Shown here in pieces: positions 17,329-25,920 of a stretch of 64,000 nt of DNA. The first letter of the stretch is position 1; the number at the start of each line of letters is the position of its first letter. Position numbers and translations under genes: made by a program. Origin of the DNA: Pseudomonas benzenivorans (GTDB taxonomy: Bacteria; Pseudomonadota; Gammaproteobacteria; Pseudomonadales; Pseudomonadaceae); NCBI RefSeq assembly GCF_900100495.1, contig NZ_FNCT01000011.1, positions 62,001 to 126,000 of the forward strand, given 5' to 3'. The notes under the pieces were generated by a model. That model had not been told where the DNA came from and made no database searches. It saw only the letters and a list, made by a program, of their open reading frames with translations.

Positions 17329-17691
17329 CTATTGTCCTGGCGGTGGCGGCTCGGCCAGCAGGCCGCCGAGCTCGTCCAGGCCGTCCTGCACCGCGGCCAG
17401 GGCCCGGGCGCAGAGTTCGCGGTAGCGCCGCAGCACCTGCTCGCCCATCGCGGTCAGCCGGGTGCCGCCACCATGGCGGCCGCCGGCCAGGGTGCTGACC
17501 AGCGGCTCCTTGAAACAGCGGTTCATGGTCTCGACCAGCAGCCAGGCGCGCCGGTAGGACATGCCCAGGCTGCGCGCGGCGGCGCTGATCGAGCCGGTCT
17601 GGCGGATGGCGTCGAGCAGGTCGGCCTTGCCGGGGCCGATGGCGATTTCCGCACCGCAGTGCAGGCGGATCTTCAGGTCGAGTCTGTGCAT
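17329..17691 (-). CDS. modE: ModE-type molybdenum regulator, DNA-binding domain only
   Basis: Winged-helix regulator of 120 residues, matching only the N-terminal DNA-binding half of E. coli ModE (262 residues). GSISAAARSLGMSYRRAWLLVETMN is the LysR-like helix-turn-helix, and FKEPLVSTLAGGRHGGGTRLT forms the wing. The molybdate-binding Mop repeats are absent, as in many one-domain ModE relatives, so metal sensing may come from elsewhere. It is first in the mod operon. The modA operator lies just downstream, so the site may control modABC from inside the operon. Confidence 0.85.
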   Translation of the reverse strand: MHRLDLKIRLHCGAEIAIGPGKADLLDAIRQTGSISAAARSLGMSYRRAWLLVETMNRCFKEPLVSTLAGGRHGGGTRLTAMGEQVLRRYRELCARALAAVQDGLDELGGLLAEPPPPGQ

Positions 17692-17942
17692 GGGTGCTTG
17701 CGCTAGGTGGTGGGTGAGGCAGTTCGCTACCGCGATCGCCCGGCCACTATACCCGCCCCATTCGAAGGTTCCTGCCCGGGTTGAGGCGCGCGAGAGGCAA
17801 AACCGCGGCGCAGGCAGCGTGATCAGCGACGGACGGCAGCCATACGGGCACCCGCAGCCGCCGCGGCCCGCCGAGCTAACGGGGGTACAGCCGCCCTGGT
17901 TTGCGAGCCTGTCGGTGCATCTGCGCGCCGTGGGTTTACGAT

Positions 17943-17962
17943 ATATACGAAAAATCGTATAT
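17943..17962. promoter_or_regulatory. ArsR-type operator of the arsenic operon
   Basis: A perfect inverted repeat, ATATACGA-AAAA-TCGTATAT, lies 33 bp upstream of arsC. The 303-bp gap 17692-17994 holds no gene. The AT-rich dyad next to an ArsR gene is the expected repressor site; the sequence alone does not prove which protein binds. Confidence 0.7.
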
Positions 17963-17994
17963 TCGCCCAGCCATATCGAAGCGGAGCCCCAGCG

Positions 17995-18408
17995 ATGGCG
18001 TACCAAACCCGTGTGCTGTTCGTCTGCGTCGCCAATGCGGCGCGCTCGCAACTGGCCGAAGCGCTGCTGCGGCATACCGACCCGGAAAATTTCGTCGCCT
18101 TCAGTGCCGGCACAGAGCCCGGCGAGGTCGACCCGCGTACCGTCGAGGCACTGCGCAGCCTGGGTGTCGACAGCCGCGGCTTGCGCAGCAAGTCCATCGA
18201 CGAATTCCGCTTCGATGAATTCGAATACATCATCAGCCTGTGCGATAAATCGGCCGCGGAGTGCCAGAACCTGCCCTTCGAGGGCGAGAAGCTGGCCTGG
18301 CACTTCGAAGACCCGGTGAGCAGTACCAAGCCCGATGCCTTTCGCCACTGCCTGCACGAGATTCACGAACGCATCAAGATGTTCGTGCTGGTGAAAACCA
18401 AGCGCTGA
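17995..18408 (+). CDS. arsC: ArsC, arsenate reductase (LMW-phosphatase fold, thioredoxin-coupled type)
   Basis: Reduces arsenate to arsenite. At 137 residues it has the low-molecular-weight phosphatase P-loop C11-VANAAR-S (CX5R). It also keeps the two extra cysteines of the thioredoxin-linked ArsC redox relay, C83 and C90 in LCDKSAAEC, spaced like C82/C89 of the plasmid pI258 enzyme. EDPVS (D106) is the general acid loop. The presence of all three cysteines argues for arsenate reduction over a plain tyrosine phosphatase. It is first in the operon, 33 bp after the dyad operator, and is followed by arsR after 8 bp. Confidence 0.85.
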   Translation: MAYQTRVLFVCVANAARSQLAEALLRHTDPENFVAFSAGTEPGEVDPRTVEALRSLGVDSRGLRSKSIDEFRFDEFEYIISLCDKSAAECQNLPFEGEKLAWHFEDPVSSTKPDAFRHCLHEIHERIKMFVLVKTKR

Positions 18409-18416
18409 GGCCCGTC

Positions 18417-18773
18417 ATGACCGAGCTGCTCACCCCGACCACCGTGTTCAAATGCCTGGCTGACGAGACCCGCGTGCGGCTGATGCTGCTGATCGCCCGC
18501 GAGCAGGAGCTGTGCGTCTGCGAGCTGACCTGCGCGCTGGACGAGAGCCAGCCGAAGATCTCCCGGCACCTGGCGCAACTGCGCAGCTGCGGCCTGCTGG
18601 CCGATCGCCGCCAGGGCCAGTGGGTCTACTACCGCCTGCACCCGCAGCTGCCGGACTGGGTGGTCGCCGTGCTGCAGGCCACCCTGGACGCCAACAGGCA
18701 CTGGCTCGACCCCGAAGGTAAGCGCCTCGAGGGCATGGGCGAGCGCCCCATACGGCGGGCGGCCTGCTGCTGA
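18417..18773 (+). CDS. arsR: ArsR family arsenic-responsive repressor
   Basis: Winged-helix repressor of 118 residues. The metalloid site motif ELCVCELTCAL sits at the start of the recognition region, and QPKISRHLAQLRSCGLL is the recognition helix. GQWVYYRLHP forms the wing. A vicinal CC ends the protein. Arsenite binding to the cysteines would release it from DNA. It is second in the operon, so autoregulation through the dyad at 17943-17962 is likely. Confidence 0.9.
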   Translation: MTELLTPTTVFKCLADETRVRLMLLIAREQELCVCELTCALDESQPKISRHLAQLRSCGLLADRRQGQWVYYRLHPQLPDWVVAVLQATLDANRHWLDPEGKRLEGMGERPIRRAACC

Positions 18774-18800
18774 ACCCGGCCATGCCGCAGGAGTGAACCG

Positions 18801-18899
18801 ATGCACGACGAGCCTATCCCCACCCTCGACTCTGAGCTGGCCGAGCGCAAGGAGTCGGCCGAACGACTCTCGGTGCGGGTCAAGCAACGCCCCATCTGA
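18801..18899 (+). CDS. Small ORF (32 residues) in the ars operon
   Basis: An ORF with a good ribosome-binding site (CAGGAGTGAACCG before ATG), placed 27 bp after arsR and 20 bp before the phosphatase gene. The product is acidic/basic, with no Cys, signal or membrane segment: MHDEPIPTLDSELAERKE and a basic tail ending KQRPI. No family was recognised. It may be a real small protein, a leader peptide or the stump of a lost gene. Confidence 0.4.
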   Translation: MHDEPIPTLDSELAERKESAERLSVRVKQRPI

Positions 18900-18919
18900 C
18901 ATTTTCGGGACCATTCGCC

Positions 18920-19414
18920 ATGCCCCATCCCTATGACCTTCTCAGCATTCCCGGCTGCCCGGGCCGCCTGCTCTTCACCCCCTGCCCGGGTCTCAGGGAC
19001 AGCAGCATCGCCAGCGCCCTGGATACCCTCAGGCAGGCCGGCGCCGAGGCGGTGATCACCCTGATGCCCACCGCCGAGCTCGCGCGCAATGGCGCCGGCG
19101 AGCTGCCGGCACGCTGCGCCGAACTGGGCCTGGCCTGGTTTCAGCTGCCGGTCGCCGATGAACAGGTGCCGCTGGGCGACTTCGACGCCGCCTGGGAGGC
19201 GTCGCGCCAGGCGATTCGCGCCCTGCTGGACGACGGCCGCAGCATCGCCATCCACTGCAAGGGCGGCTCCGGGCGTACCGGGCTGATCGCCGCGCGCATC
19301 CTGATCGACCACGGCATTCCCCGCACGACAGCCGTCGCCCTGGTCCAGGCCCTGCGTCCCAAAGCCATCCAGCACCCGGCCCATGTCGGCTGGCTGGCCC
19401 AGTTCGAGGCCTGA
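18920..19414 (+). CDS. Dual-specificity-type protein phosphatase (CDKN3-like) in ars operon
   Basis: A 164-residue cysteine-based phosphatase. The P-loop HCKGGSGRTG has nucleophile C113 and R119 (HCX5R), with general acid candidate D80 in PVADEQVPLG. It resembles the CDKN3/DSP-like phosphatases annotated in bacterial arsenic clusters. The fold is clear but the substrate is not. The place between arsR and the gap/arsJ pair suggests a part in arsenic or organoarsenical handling. No signal peptide, so cytoplasmic. Confidence 0.75.
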   Translation: MPHPYDLLSIPGCPGRLLFTPCPGLRDSSIASALDTLRQAGAEAVITLMPTAELARNGAGELPARCAELGLAWFQLPVADEQVPLGDFDAAWEASRQAIRALLDDGRSIAIHCKGGSGRTGLIAARILIDHGIPRTTAVALVQALRPKAIQHPAHVGWLAQFEA

Positions 19415-19421
19415 ATCGGCG

Positions 19422-19748
19422 ATGTTGAATACCTTGGGTTTGTTCGTCCTCACCGCGCTGGCCGAGATCATCGGCTGCTACCTGCCCTATCTGTGGCTCA
19501 AGCAGGGCAGGAGCATCTGGCTGCTGCTGCCGGCCGCCGCGGCGCTGGCCCTGTTCGCCTGGCTGCTGTCGCTGCACCCGACGGCGGCGGGACGGGTGTA
19601 TGCCGCCTACGGCGGGGTGTATGTGGCGATGGCCATCCTCTGGCTGTGGCTGGTGGACGGCATTCGCCCGAGCCAGTGGGACCTGTGCGGCGCAGGGGTG
19701 GCCTTGCTCGGCATGGCGATCATCATGTTTGCACCGCGCAGCGCGTAA
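19422..19748 (+). CDS. YnfA family small membrane protein (UPF0060)
   Basis: Inner-membrane protein of 108 residues with four hydrophobic helices, related to small multidrug resistance transporters. LTALAEIIGCYLPYLWL, YAAYGGVYVAMAILWLWLVDG and DLCGAGVALLGMAIIMF are the YnfA signatures. It starts 7 bp after the phosphatase gene and 24 bp before the GAPDH gene, so it appears to be part of the ars operon. A transport role is possible but undefined. Confidence 0.88.
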   Translation: MLNTLGLFVLTALAEIIGCYLPYLWLKQGRSIWLLLPAAAALALFAWLLSLHPTAAGRVYAAYGGVYVAMAILWLWLVDGIRPSQWDLCGAGVALLGMAIIMFAPRSA

Positions 19749-19772
19749 TCACCTTCATAAGGGAATCGGCAC

Positions 19773-20777
<1,005 letters not shown>

Positions 20778-20780
20778 ACT

Positions 20781-20839
20781 GTGGGAGGGGCTTTAGCCGC
20801 GATCAGTGCGATGCCAGTCGCGGCTAAAGCCCCTCCCAC
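20781..20839. repeat. REP hairpin (GGGAGGGGCTTTAGCC type) between GAPDH and arsJ
   Basis: GTGGGAGGGGCTTTAGCC with CGCGA is mirrored by TCGCGGCTAAAGCCCC with TCCCAC, giving a stem of over 20 bp. It could separate transcript levels of the GAPDH gene and arsJ. Confidence 0.85.
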
Positions 20840-20892
20840 TAATCGCAGAGGCCTATCCGCCCTGCAAATTCATGTTCCTTTGCAGAATCCAT

Positions 20893-22125
20893 ATGCACGC
20901 CTTGACCCGCCTGACTCCAGAAGTCCGCCAATACCTGCTGGTCACCGGCAACTACTGGGCCTTCACCCTCACCGACGGCGCCCTGCGCATGCTGGTGGTG
21001 CTGCACTTCCACAGCCTCGGCTACACGCCGCTGCAGATAGCCGCACTGTTCCTGTTCTACGAGATCTTCGGGGTGATCACCAACCTGGTCGGCGGCTACC
21101 TGGGCGCGCGCCTGGGGCTCAATCGCACCATGAACCTCGGCCTCGGCCTGCAGGTGGCGGCGCTGCTGATGCTGGCGGTGCCGACGGCCTGGCTGACGAT
21201 CCCCTGGGTGATGGGCGCGCAGGCGCTGTCGGGGATCGCCAAGGACCTCAACAAGATGAGCGCCAAGAGCTCGATCAAGTTGCTGGTGCCGGACGGCCAG
21301 CAAGGCACCCTGTACCAATGGGTGGCGATCCTCACCGGCTCGAAGAACGCGCTCAAGGGCGTCGGTTTCTTCCTCGGCGGCGCCCTGCTGGCGCTAATGG
21401 GCTTCAAGGGCGCGGTACTGGCCATGGCCGCGGTCCTGGCGCTGATCTGGCTGGCCAGCCTGGTGCTGTTGAAGAAGGACCTGGGCAAGGCCCGCGCCAA
21501 GCCGAAGTTTCGCGACATCCTGTCCAAGAGCCGGGCGGTGAACATCCTCTCGGCCGCGCGCCTGTTCCTCTTCGGCGCCCGCGACGTGTGGTTCGTGGTG
21601 GCGCTGCCGGTATACCTGGCAAGCAGCTTTGGCTGGGACTTCTGGCGGGTCGGCGGCTTTCTCGCGCTGTGGATCATCGGCTACGGCCTGGTGCAGTCCT
21701 GCGCCCCGGCGCTTACCGGCAAGCGCCGCGGCCACCTCCCCGACGGCCGCGCCGCCTTCGTCTGGGCCCTGCTGCTGGCCGGCCTGCCGGCGGCCATCGC
21801 GCTCGGCCTGGACGCCGAGCTGTCGCCCCAGGCGGTGCTGCTCGGCGGCCTGCTGCTGTTCGGCGCGCTGTTCGCGGTGAACTCCTCGCTGCACAGCTAC
21901 CTGATCGTCAGTTACGCCCAGGAAGACGGCGTGTCGCTCGACGTCGGCTTCTACTACATGTCCAACGCCCTCGGCCGCCTGCTCGGCACCCTGCTCTCGG
22001 GCTGGGTCTACCAGGCCTATGGGTTGCCCGCCTGCCTGTGGATTTCCTCGGCCTTCGTGCTGCTCGCCGCGCTGATATCCCTGGGGCTGCCGCGGCATGG
22101 GCAACCGCCGCTGGGCCCGGCCTAA
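20893..22125 (+). CDS. arsJ: ArsJ, organoarsenical efflux MFS transporter
   Basis: Major facilitator superfamily membrane protein of 410 residues with about 11-12 hydrophobic segments. YLLVTGNYWAFTLTDGALRMLVVLHFH and AQALSGIAKDLNKMSAKSSIK are ArsJ landmarks. With the neighbouring GAPDH it would export 1-arseno-3-phosphoglycerate, which breaks down outside, giving net arsenate expulsion. The Met at 20893 is preferred; an upstream Met at 20872 gives a Cys-rich leader that is unlikely. Its stop overlaps the stop of the convergent gene by 3 bp. Confidence 0.9.
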   Translation: MHALTRLTPEVRQYLLVTGNYWAFTLTDGALRMLVVLHFHSLGYTPLQIAALFLFYEIFGVITNLVGGYLGARLGLNRTMNLGLGLQVAALLMLAVPTAWLTIPWVMGAQALSGIAKDLNKMSAKSSIKLLVPDGQQGTLYQWVAILTGSKNALKGVGFFLGGALLALMGFKGAVLAMAAVLALIWLASLVLLKKDLGKARAKPKFRDILSKSRAVNILSAARLFLFGARDVWFVVALPVYLASSFGWDFWRVGGFLALWIIGYGLVQSCAPALTGKRRGHLPDGRAAFVWALLLAGLPAAIALGLDAELSPQAVLLGGLLLFGALFAVNSSLHSYLIVSYAQEDGVSLDVGFYYMSNALGRLLGTLLSGWVYQAYGLPACLWISSAFVLLAALISLGLPRHGQPPLGPA

Positions 22126-23477
22126 AGCACCGGGGCAGGTGGCAGCGGCCCCGGATAGACCGGCGCGAAGCCGCCGCCAGGGGTGCGGAAGTTGGTGGTC
22201 TGGCCCTGGTACAGGCGCGCCGCCACCCACTGCACCACGCCGTCATAGGCGTAGTCGCGCACGTCGAACTTCAGCGCCGGGGCCTCGCGCGACATGACCC
22301 GCTGACCCGGCAGGACCAGGGCCTGGGCCACGTAATCGCCGGCGCGGATCTCCTGCCAGACCCGCTGGGTGAGCTTGTCGCCGCGGTAGGCGGCGCGGCT
22401 GCCGAAGCCGGCACTGGGCTTGAAGAACAGCCGTTTGCGCTCGCGCCACAGGCGTTCGGCATTCGCCGGCGTCACCACCTCGGTATGCGGAATGGCCGCC
22501 AGCAGCAGCTCCTGGGTGGCCTGGGGCACGCCCAGCGCCTGCAGCTGCCGGGCATCGCAGAGCAGCGCCAGGTTGCGCTTGTCGGCATGCAGCGCATGGG
22601 CTTGCGGATGCGGCGTGAGCAGCGTGGCGTGCTCCAGATAGGCCTGGCGCAAGGTGGCGTTGGCCGGGGCAGCGAGGGCGAAGTCGGTCAGGCGGTTGTA
22701 GACCAGGTCGATGGCCAGTTCGCCATGCCAGAGCCGGCCGTCGCGCAGACTCAACTCGCCGGGATCGGCGATCACCGCCTGCAGGCCATGGCGCTGGAAC
22801 AGTTGCTGGAACAGCAGGAACTCCGGGTACAGGTACTGTTGCTGCGGCGCCTCGTCGACTATGGCGATGCTGCGCAGCGGCCGCTGCCGCCCGGACAGCG
22901 CCCACTCCCGCTGGAACATCGCGATGATCCCGGTCTCCAGCGTCTCGGCCCGCAGCGCGGGCGGCAGCAACTGCTCGATCGCCGGGCAGCAGGCGTGTTG
23001 CGCCCGCGCCAGCGCGGCGTTGAGCATCGCCCCGCCGGCATTGCTGTTGATCTCGATCAGGCCGAAGGCGCCCTCGGTGACATGAAAGTCGTAACCGAAG
23101 AACACCCCCTTGGCCCCGCCCGGCTCATGCCGCGCGATGGCCGGCGAGCGGGCCAGCACCTCCTCGCGGTAAGCCGGCAAGGCAATCACCGACTCGACCG
23201 CCCGCACCACCTGCGCCATGCGCTGCAAGTGGGCCGGGGCGAGAAACACCGGATGCGCGGCGAACAGGTAAGGGCAACGCTGCTGCACCAACTCGAACAG
23301 GCCCGGCTGGCCGAGTGTCGACTCCAGGGCCTGGCGCAGGGCCCTGGGGTCGAGGCTGATGCAGAAGCAGCGGCTGTTCAGCGTCTCGATCGAGACGCCG
23401 GCCAAGGCGGCGGCGACCGCGGCGCTCGAGAGGAACGCCGAATCCTGGTCCAACAGGGGGGTAACGTGCTTGGTCAT
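22122..23477 (-). CDS. Uncharacterised ATP-grasp-like protein, possibly circularly permuted
   Basis: A 451-residue soluble protein. No named function was recognised. The segment LIEINSNAGGAMLNAAL (about 140-156) resembles the metal-binding E-x-N element of ATP-grasp ligases. FFKPSAGFGSRAAYRGDK (about 350) resembles their ATP-phosphate loop, and YVAQALVLPG and LKFDVRDYAYDG follow it. In ordinary ATP-grasp enzymes the phosphate loop comes first, so the order here suggests a permuted fold, as in some peptide or spermidine ligases. The start at 23477 follows GGAAGCTGAC. It is convergent with arsJ. An arsenic link is only positional. Confidence 0.5.
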   Translation of the reverse strand: MTKHVTPLLDQDSAFLSSAAVAAALAGVSIETLNSRCFCISLDPRALRQALESTLGQPGLFELVQQRCPYLFAAHPVFLAPAHLQRMAQVVRAVESVIALPAYREEVLARSPAIARHEPGGAKGVFFGYDFHVTEGAFGLIEINSNAGGAMLNAALARAQHACCPAIEQLLPPALRAETLETGIIAMFQREWALSGRQRPLRSIAIVDEAPQQQYLYPEFLLFQQLFQRHGLQAVIADPGELSLRDGRLWHGELAIDLVYNRLTDFALAAPANATLRQAYLEHATLLTPHPQAHALHADKRNLALLCDARQLQALGVPQATQELLLAAIPHTEVVTPANAERLWRERKRLFFKPSAGFGSRAAYRGDKLTQRVWQEIRAGDYVAQALVLPGQRVMSREAPALKFDVRDYAYDGVVQWVAARLYQGQTTNFRTPGGGFAPVYPGPLPPAPVL

Positions 23478-23691
23478 GTCAGCTTCCGCTCGGCCATCGC
23501 TGGACAGCCCCACAAGGCTGTGAACTTACTCATCAAGCGCCTTCGGTTGTAGCAGTCATGGCGGTTGTCGACCAGCTGCAGCCGCAAGCCTAGCCCATGG
23601 ACGACGACAGGAGACCGGCGCCGAATCACCCGCACCGCCGATGGAATGCCTTGCTCCGACTAGGCTAGTGGTACCGACCCAGCGACGGCTA

Positions 23692-23833
23692 GCAGGCCGT
23701 TGAAAAACTACCTGCGTTGCCGATGCGTCGTTAAAAACAGGCTCAAAATGCTCATTTACAACTCGTAAACTCCGCTTTTTCGCCTGTTTTTGCCTCGCCT
23801 CGGCTGCCTCGCCAACGTTTTTCAACGGCCTGC
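23692..23833. mobile_element. MITE-like element A (142 bp)
   Basis: Terminal inverted repeats GCAGGCCGTTGAAAAAC and GTTTTTCAACGGCCTGC are perfect over 17 bp. The interior has a further dyad (AAAACAGGC... GCCTGTTTT). It encodes nothing. It fills the middle of the 368-bp gap 23478-23845 and ends 12 bp before the YjdF-family start, so that gene's leader lies almost wholly in the element. Confidence 0.8.
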
Positions 23834-23845
23834 CAGAGACCGCAG

Positions 23846-24499
23846 ATGATCAAAACGCCAAGCCGCAAGACCCAACTGATGCTGATCGTGCTCATTCTCT
23901 CGCTGATCTGGCTATGGGCCGCGATCAACCCGTTGAGCCGCGAGGACTGGCTGCTGGAGAACCTGCTGGTGTTCTTTTTCGCCGCCCTGTTGCTGGCGAC
24001 CTACCGACGCTTCGCCTTTTCCCTGACTTCCTACTGGCTGTTCTGCCTGTTCATGGCCATGCACCTGTATGGCTCCCACTACACCTACTCGGAGACGCCG
24101 CTGGGCTACTGGCTGCAGGAAACCCTGGGGTTCGCCCGCAACCATTACGACCGCCTGGTGCATTTCTCCTTCGGCCTGCTGCTGGCCTACCCGTTGCGGG
24201 AATTGCTCCGGCGTTCCGCCGGTCTCACTAACTGGTGGCTGGATATCCTCAGCCTTACGCTGGTGATGGCCATGAGCGGGGTCTACGAGCAGGTGGAAAT
24301 GCTCGCGGCGGTGATCGTCAACCCAGAACTGGGCACGGCTTTCCTCGGCACCCAGGGCGACGAATGGGACGCGCAGAAGGACGCCGGATTGGCCATGCTG
24401 GGGGCGTTGAGCCTGTTGACGCTGCTCCGGCTGGGCTCGCCCTGGACGCGCGACGACAACCGCAGGCGCGCCGCCGCGCGCCAACAAGCTGGAGACTGA
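23846..24499 (+). CDS. YjdF family inner-membrane protein (DUF2238)
   Basis: Integral membrane protein of 217 residues with about six hydrophobic segments. The family-typical polar blocks are HLYGSHYTYSETPLG, HYDRLVHFSFGLLLAYPLREL and LGTQGDEWDAQKDAGLAMLGA. The several conserved His, Asp and Glu in these loops suggest metal or ligand binding, but the function is unknown. The HAD hydrolase gene starts 4 bp after its stop, so they are probably co-transcribed. Only a weak AGAGACC precedes the start, just outside a MITE. Confidence 0.85.
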   Translation: MIKTPSRKTQLMLIVLILSLIWLWAAINPLSREDWLLENLLVFFFAALLLATYRRFAFSLTSYWLFCLFMAMHLYGSHYTYSETPLGYWLQETLGFARNHYDRLVHFSFGLLLAYPLRELLRRSAGLTNWWLDILSLTLVMAMSGVYEQVEMLAAVIVNPELGTAFLGTQGDEWDAQKDAGLAMLGALSLLTLLRLGSPWTRDDNRRRAAARQQAGD

Positions 24500-24503
24500 G
24501 ACC

Positions 24504-25253
24504 ATGGCGCAAGCGGTGCTGCTGGATATCAGCGGAGTGCTCTATCAGGATGGCCAGCCCCTGCCGGGCTCGGTCGAGGCGGTCAACACGCTACAGGCCA
24601 AGGGCTACCCCCTGCGCCTGGTGACCAACACCTCGCGCCTGACCGGTGTCGAGATCTACCGGCAACTCAGCGGGATGGGCTACGCACTGCAGCCCGAGCA
24701 GATCTACAGCGCGCCGCGCGCCATGCGCCATTATCTGCAGGCCCACGGCTTGCGGCCCTACTGCCTGATCCACCGCAACCTGGAGGAGGAGTTCGCCGAT
24801 CTGCTCGAGCAGCCAGCGCCCAATGCAGTGGTGCTCGGCGATGCCGAGGAGCGCTTCGATTACGCCCATCTGGAGCGCGCCTTCCACCTGCTGCTGGCCG
24901 GCGCGCCGCTGCTGGCCATGGGCGACAACCGCTACTTCCACAGCCGCGGCGCCCTGCGCCTGGATGCCGGCCCCTTCGTCCGCGCCCTGGAATACGCCGC
25001 CGGGGTGCAGGCACTGATCCTCGGCAAGCCTTCGGCGCAGTTCTTCGGCGGCGCCCTGGACGAACTCGGCGTGGCCGCCGGCGCGGCCTTGATGATCGGC
25101 GACGATGTCGAGAGCGATGTGCTGGGCGCGCAACGCGCCGGCTTGCAGGCCTGCCTGGTGCAGACCGGCAAGTACCGCGCAGGCGATGAAAGCAAGGCGC
25201 CGGGCGCCCTGCTGGCCAGGGACCTGGCCGAAGCGGTGCGGCGCTTCTGCTGA
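24504..25253 (+). CDS. HAD superfamily hydrolase, subfamily IIA (LHPP-like)
   Basis: Phosphatase of 249 residues. Motif I is DISGVLY (D8), with Ser replacing the usual second Asp, as in the LHPP/TIGR01458 group of phospholysine phosphohistidine pyrophosphatase relatives. VTNTSR holds motif II, K174 in LGKPS motif III, and IGDDVESDVLGAQRAG motif IV. The C2 cap is in the middle. Cytoplasmic. The substrate is not determined. It is paired with the YjdF-family gene in a two-gene unit. Confidence 0.85.
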   Translation: MAQAVLLDISGVLYQDGQPLPGSVEAVNTLQAKGYPLRLVTNTSRLTGVEIYRQLSGMGYALQPEQIYSAPRAMRHYLQAHGLRPYCLIHRNLEEEFADLLEQPAPNAVVLGDAEERFDYAHLERAFHLLLAGAPLLAMGDNRYFHSRGALRLDAGPFVRALEYAAGVQALILGKPSAQFFGGALDELGVAAGAALMIGDDVESDVLGAQRAGLQACLVQTGKYRAGDESKAPGALLARDLAEAVRRFC

Positions 25254-25306
25254 GGCAGACGGCCGCGCCGGGCAATGACCCGTGCGCCGCCGAGGAGCGG
25301 CTCAGC

Positions 25307-25469
25307 TAGTGGCCTGTGCGGTTAATTGGTTAACTCAAGTTTGGATGACTGAGGTTCTGAGACAAGGCGCCGCGACGAGTCATAGCAGGGCTATGGCGAG
25401 AAGCGGCAACGCGGGATCAGGGCCTCAGGCGCCGAAATTGACTAACTGAATTAACCAAACAGGCCACTA
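25307..25469. mobile_element. MITE-like element B (163 bp)
   Basis: Inverted ends TAGTGGCCTGTGCGGTTAAT and the complement of TTAACCAAACAGGCCACTA match over about 32 bp with six mismatches. The core CATAGCAGGGCTATG is a small palindrome. Non-coding. It lies between the HAD hydrolase stop and the small polar protein; no clear target duplication was seen. Confidence 0.75.
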
Positions 25470-25482
25470 ACTCTACGGACGC

Positions 25483-25722
25483 TCAGATATCCACGCCCGG
25501 CACCCAGGGATTGGCGCCGCGACGGCGGTCCTTGCCACTGCGTCGCTCATCCTGGAAGCGGATGGCCGCGCGCCGATCCTGGTCCTTGCGGCGCTCGCCG
25601 CCCCCCCGCGTATCGATCTGGAACTTGGCCCGGCCCTTGGGCGTCGCCCCAGCCGGCTGCTCCTCGATGGGCTCGAGCGCCAGGTCCTCCAGGGAAATAT
25701 CGGGGTTTTCATGACTTGTCAT
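25483..25722 (-). CDS. Small highly charged hypothetical protein
   Basis: A 79-residue polar protein with no signal peptide, Cys or hydrophobic segment. The N-terminal half is acidic (ISLEDLALEPIEEQ). The C-terminal half carries repeated basic motifs GGERRKDQDRR and ERRSGKDRRRGANPW and is likely disordered or nucleic-acid binding. The Met at 25722 is preferred to one at 25740. The family was not recognised. It stands alone, between a MITE and a divergent MFS gene. Confidence 0.6.
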   Translation of the reverse strand: MTSHENPDISLEDLALEPIEEQPAGATPKGRAKFQIDTRGGGERRKDQDRRAAIRFQDERRSGKDRRRGANPWVPGVDI

Positions 25723-25920
25723 TGGCGTACTCCACTGCACCCTGCCTTACTGGCATTGAACTCGCCTGACTGCCTCGCGACGCTCTCTGCACAGCGTTCC
25801 TTTGCTGGCCAGGCCTGTGCAAAGGCTAGTACGGGTTGAGCGGGCACGACAGGCGAGTCGTCGGTTTTCAAGCCCGCCGGCGCGGCCCGGCATCCGCTTC
25901 GATCAGCAAGAGGCCACCTC

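Noticed and set aside
17995..18408. ArsC as a plain low-molecular-weight tyrosine phosphatase
   Set aside because: It has the two extra relay cysteines (C83, C90) of arsenate reductases and is linked to arsR and arsJ.
20781..23552. A 923-codon plus-strand frame spanning arsJ and the ATP-grasp-like gene
   Set aside because: Out of frame with arsJ and antisense to the downstream gene; its composition is that of a shadow.
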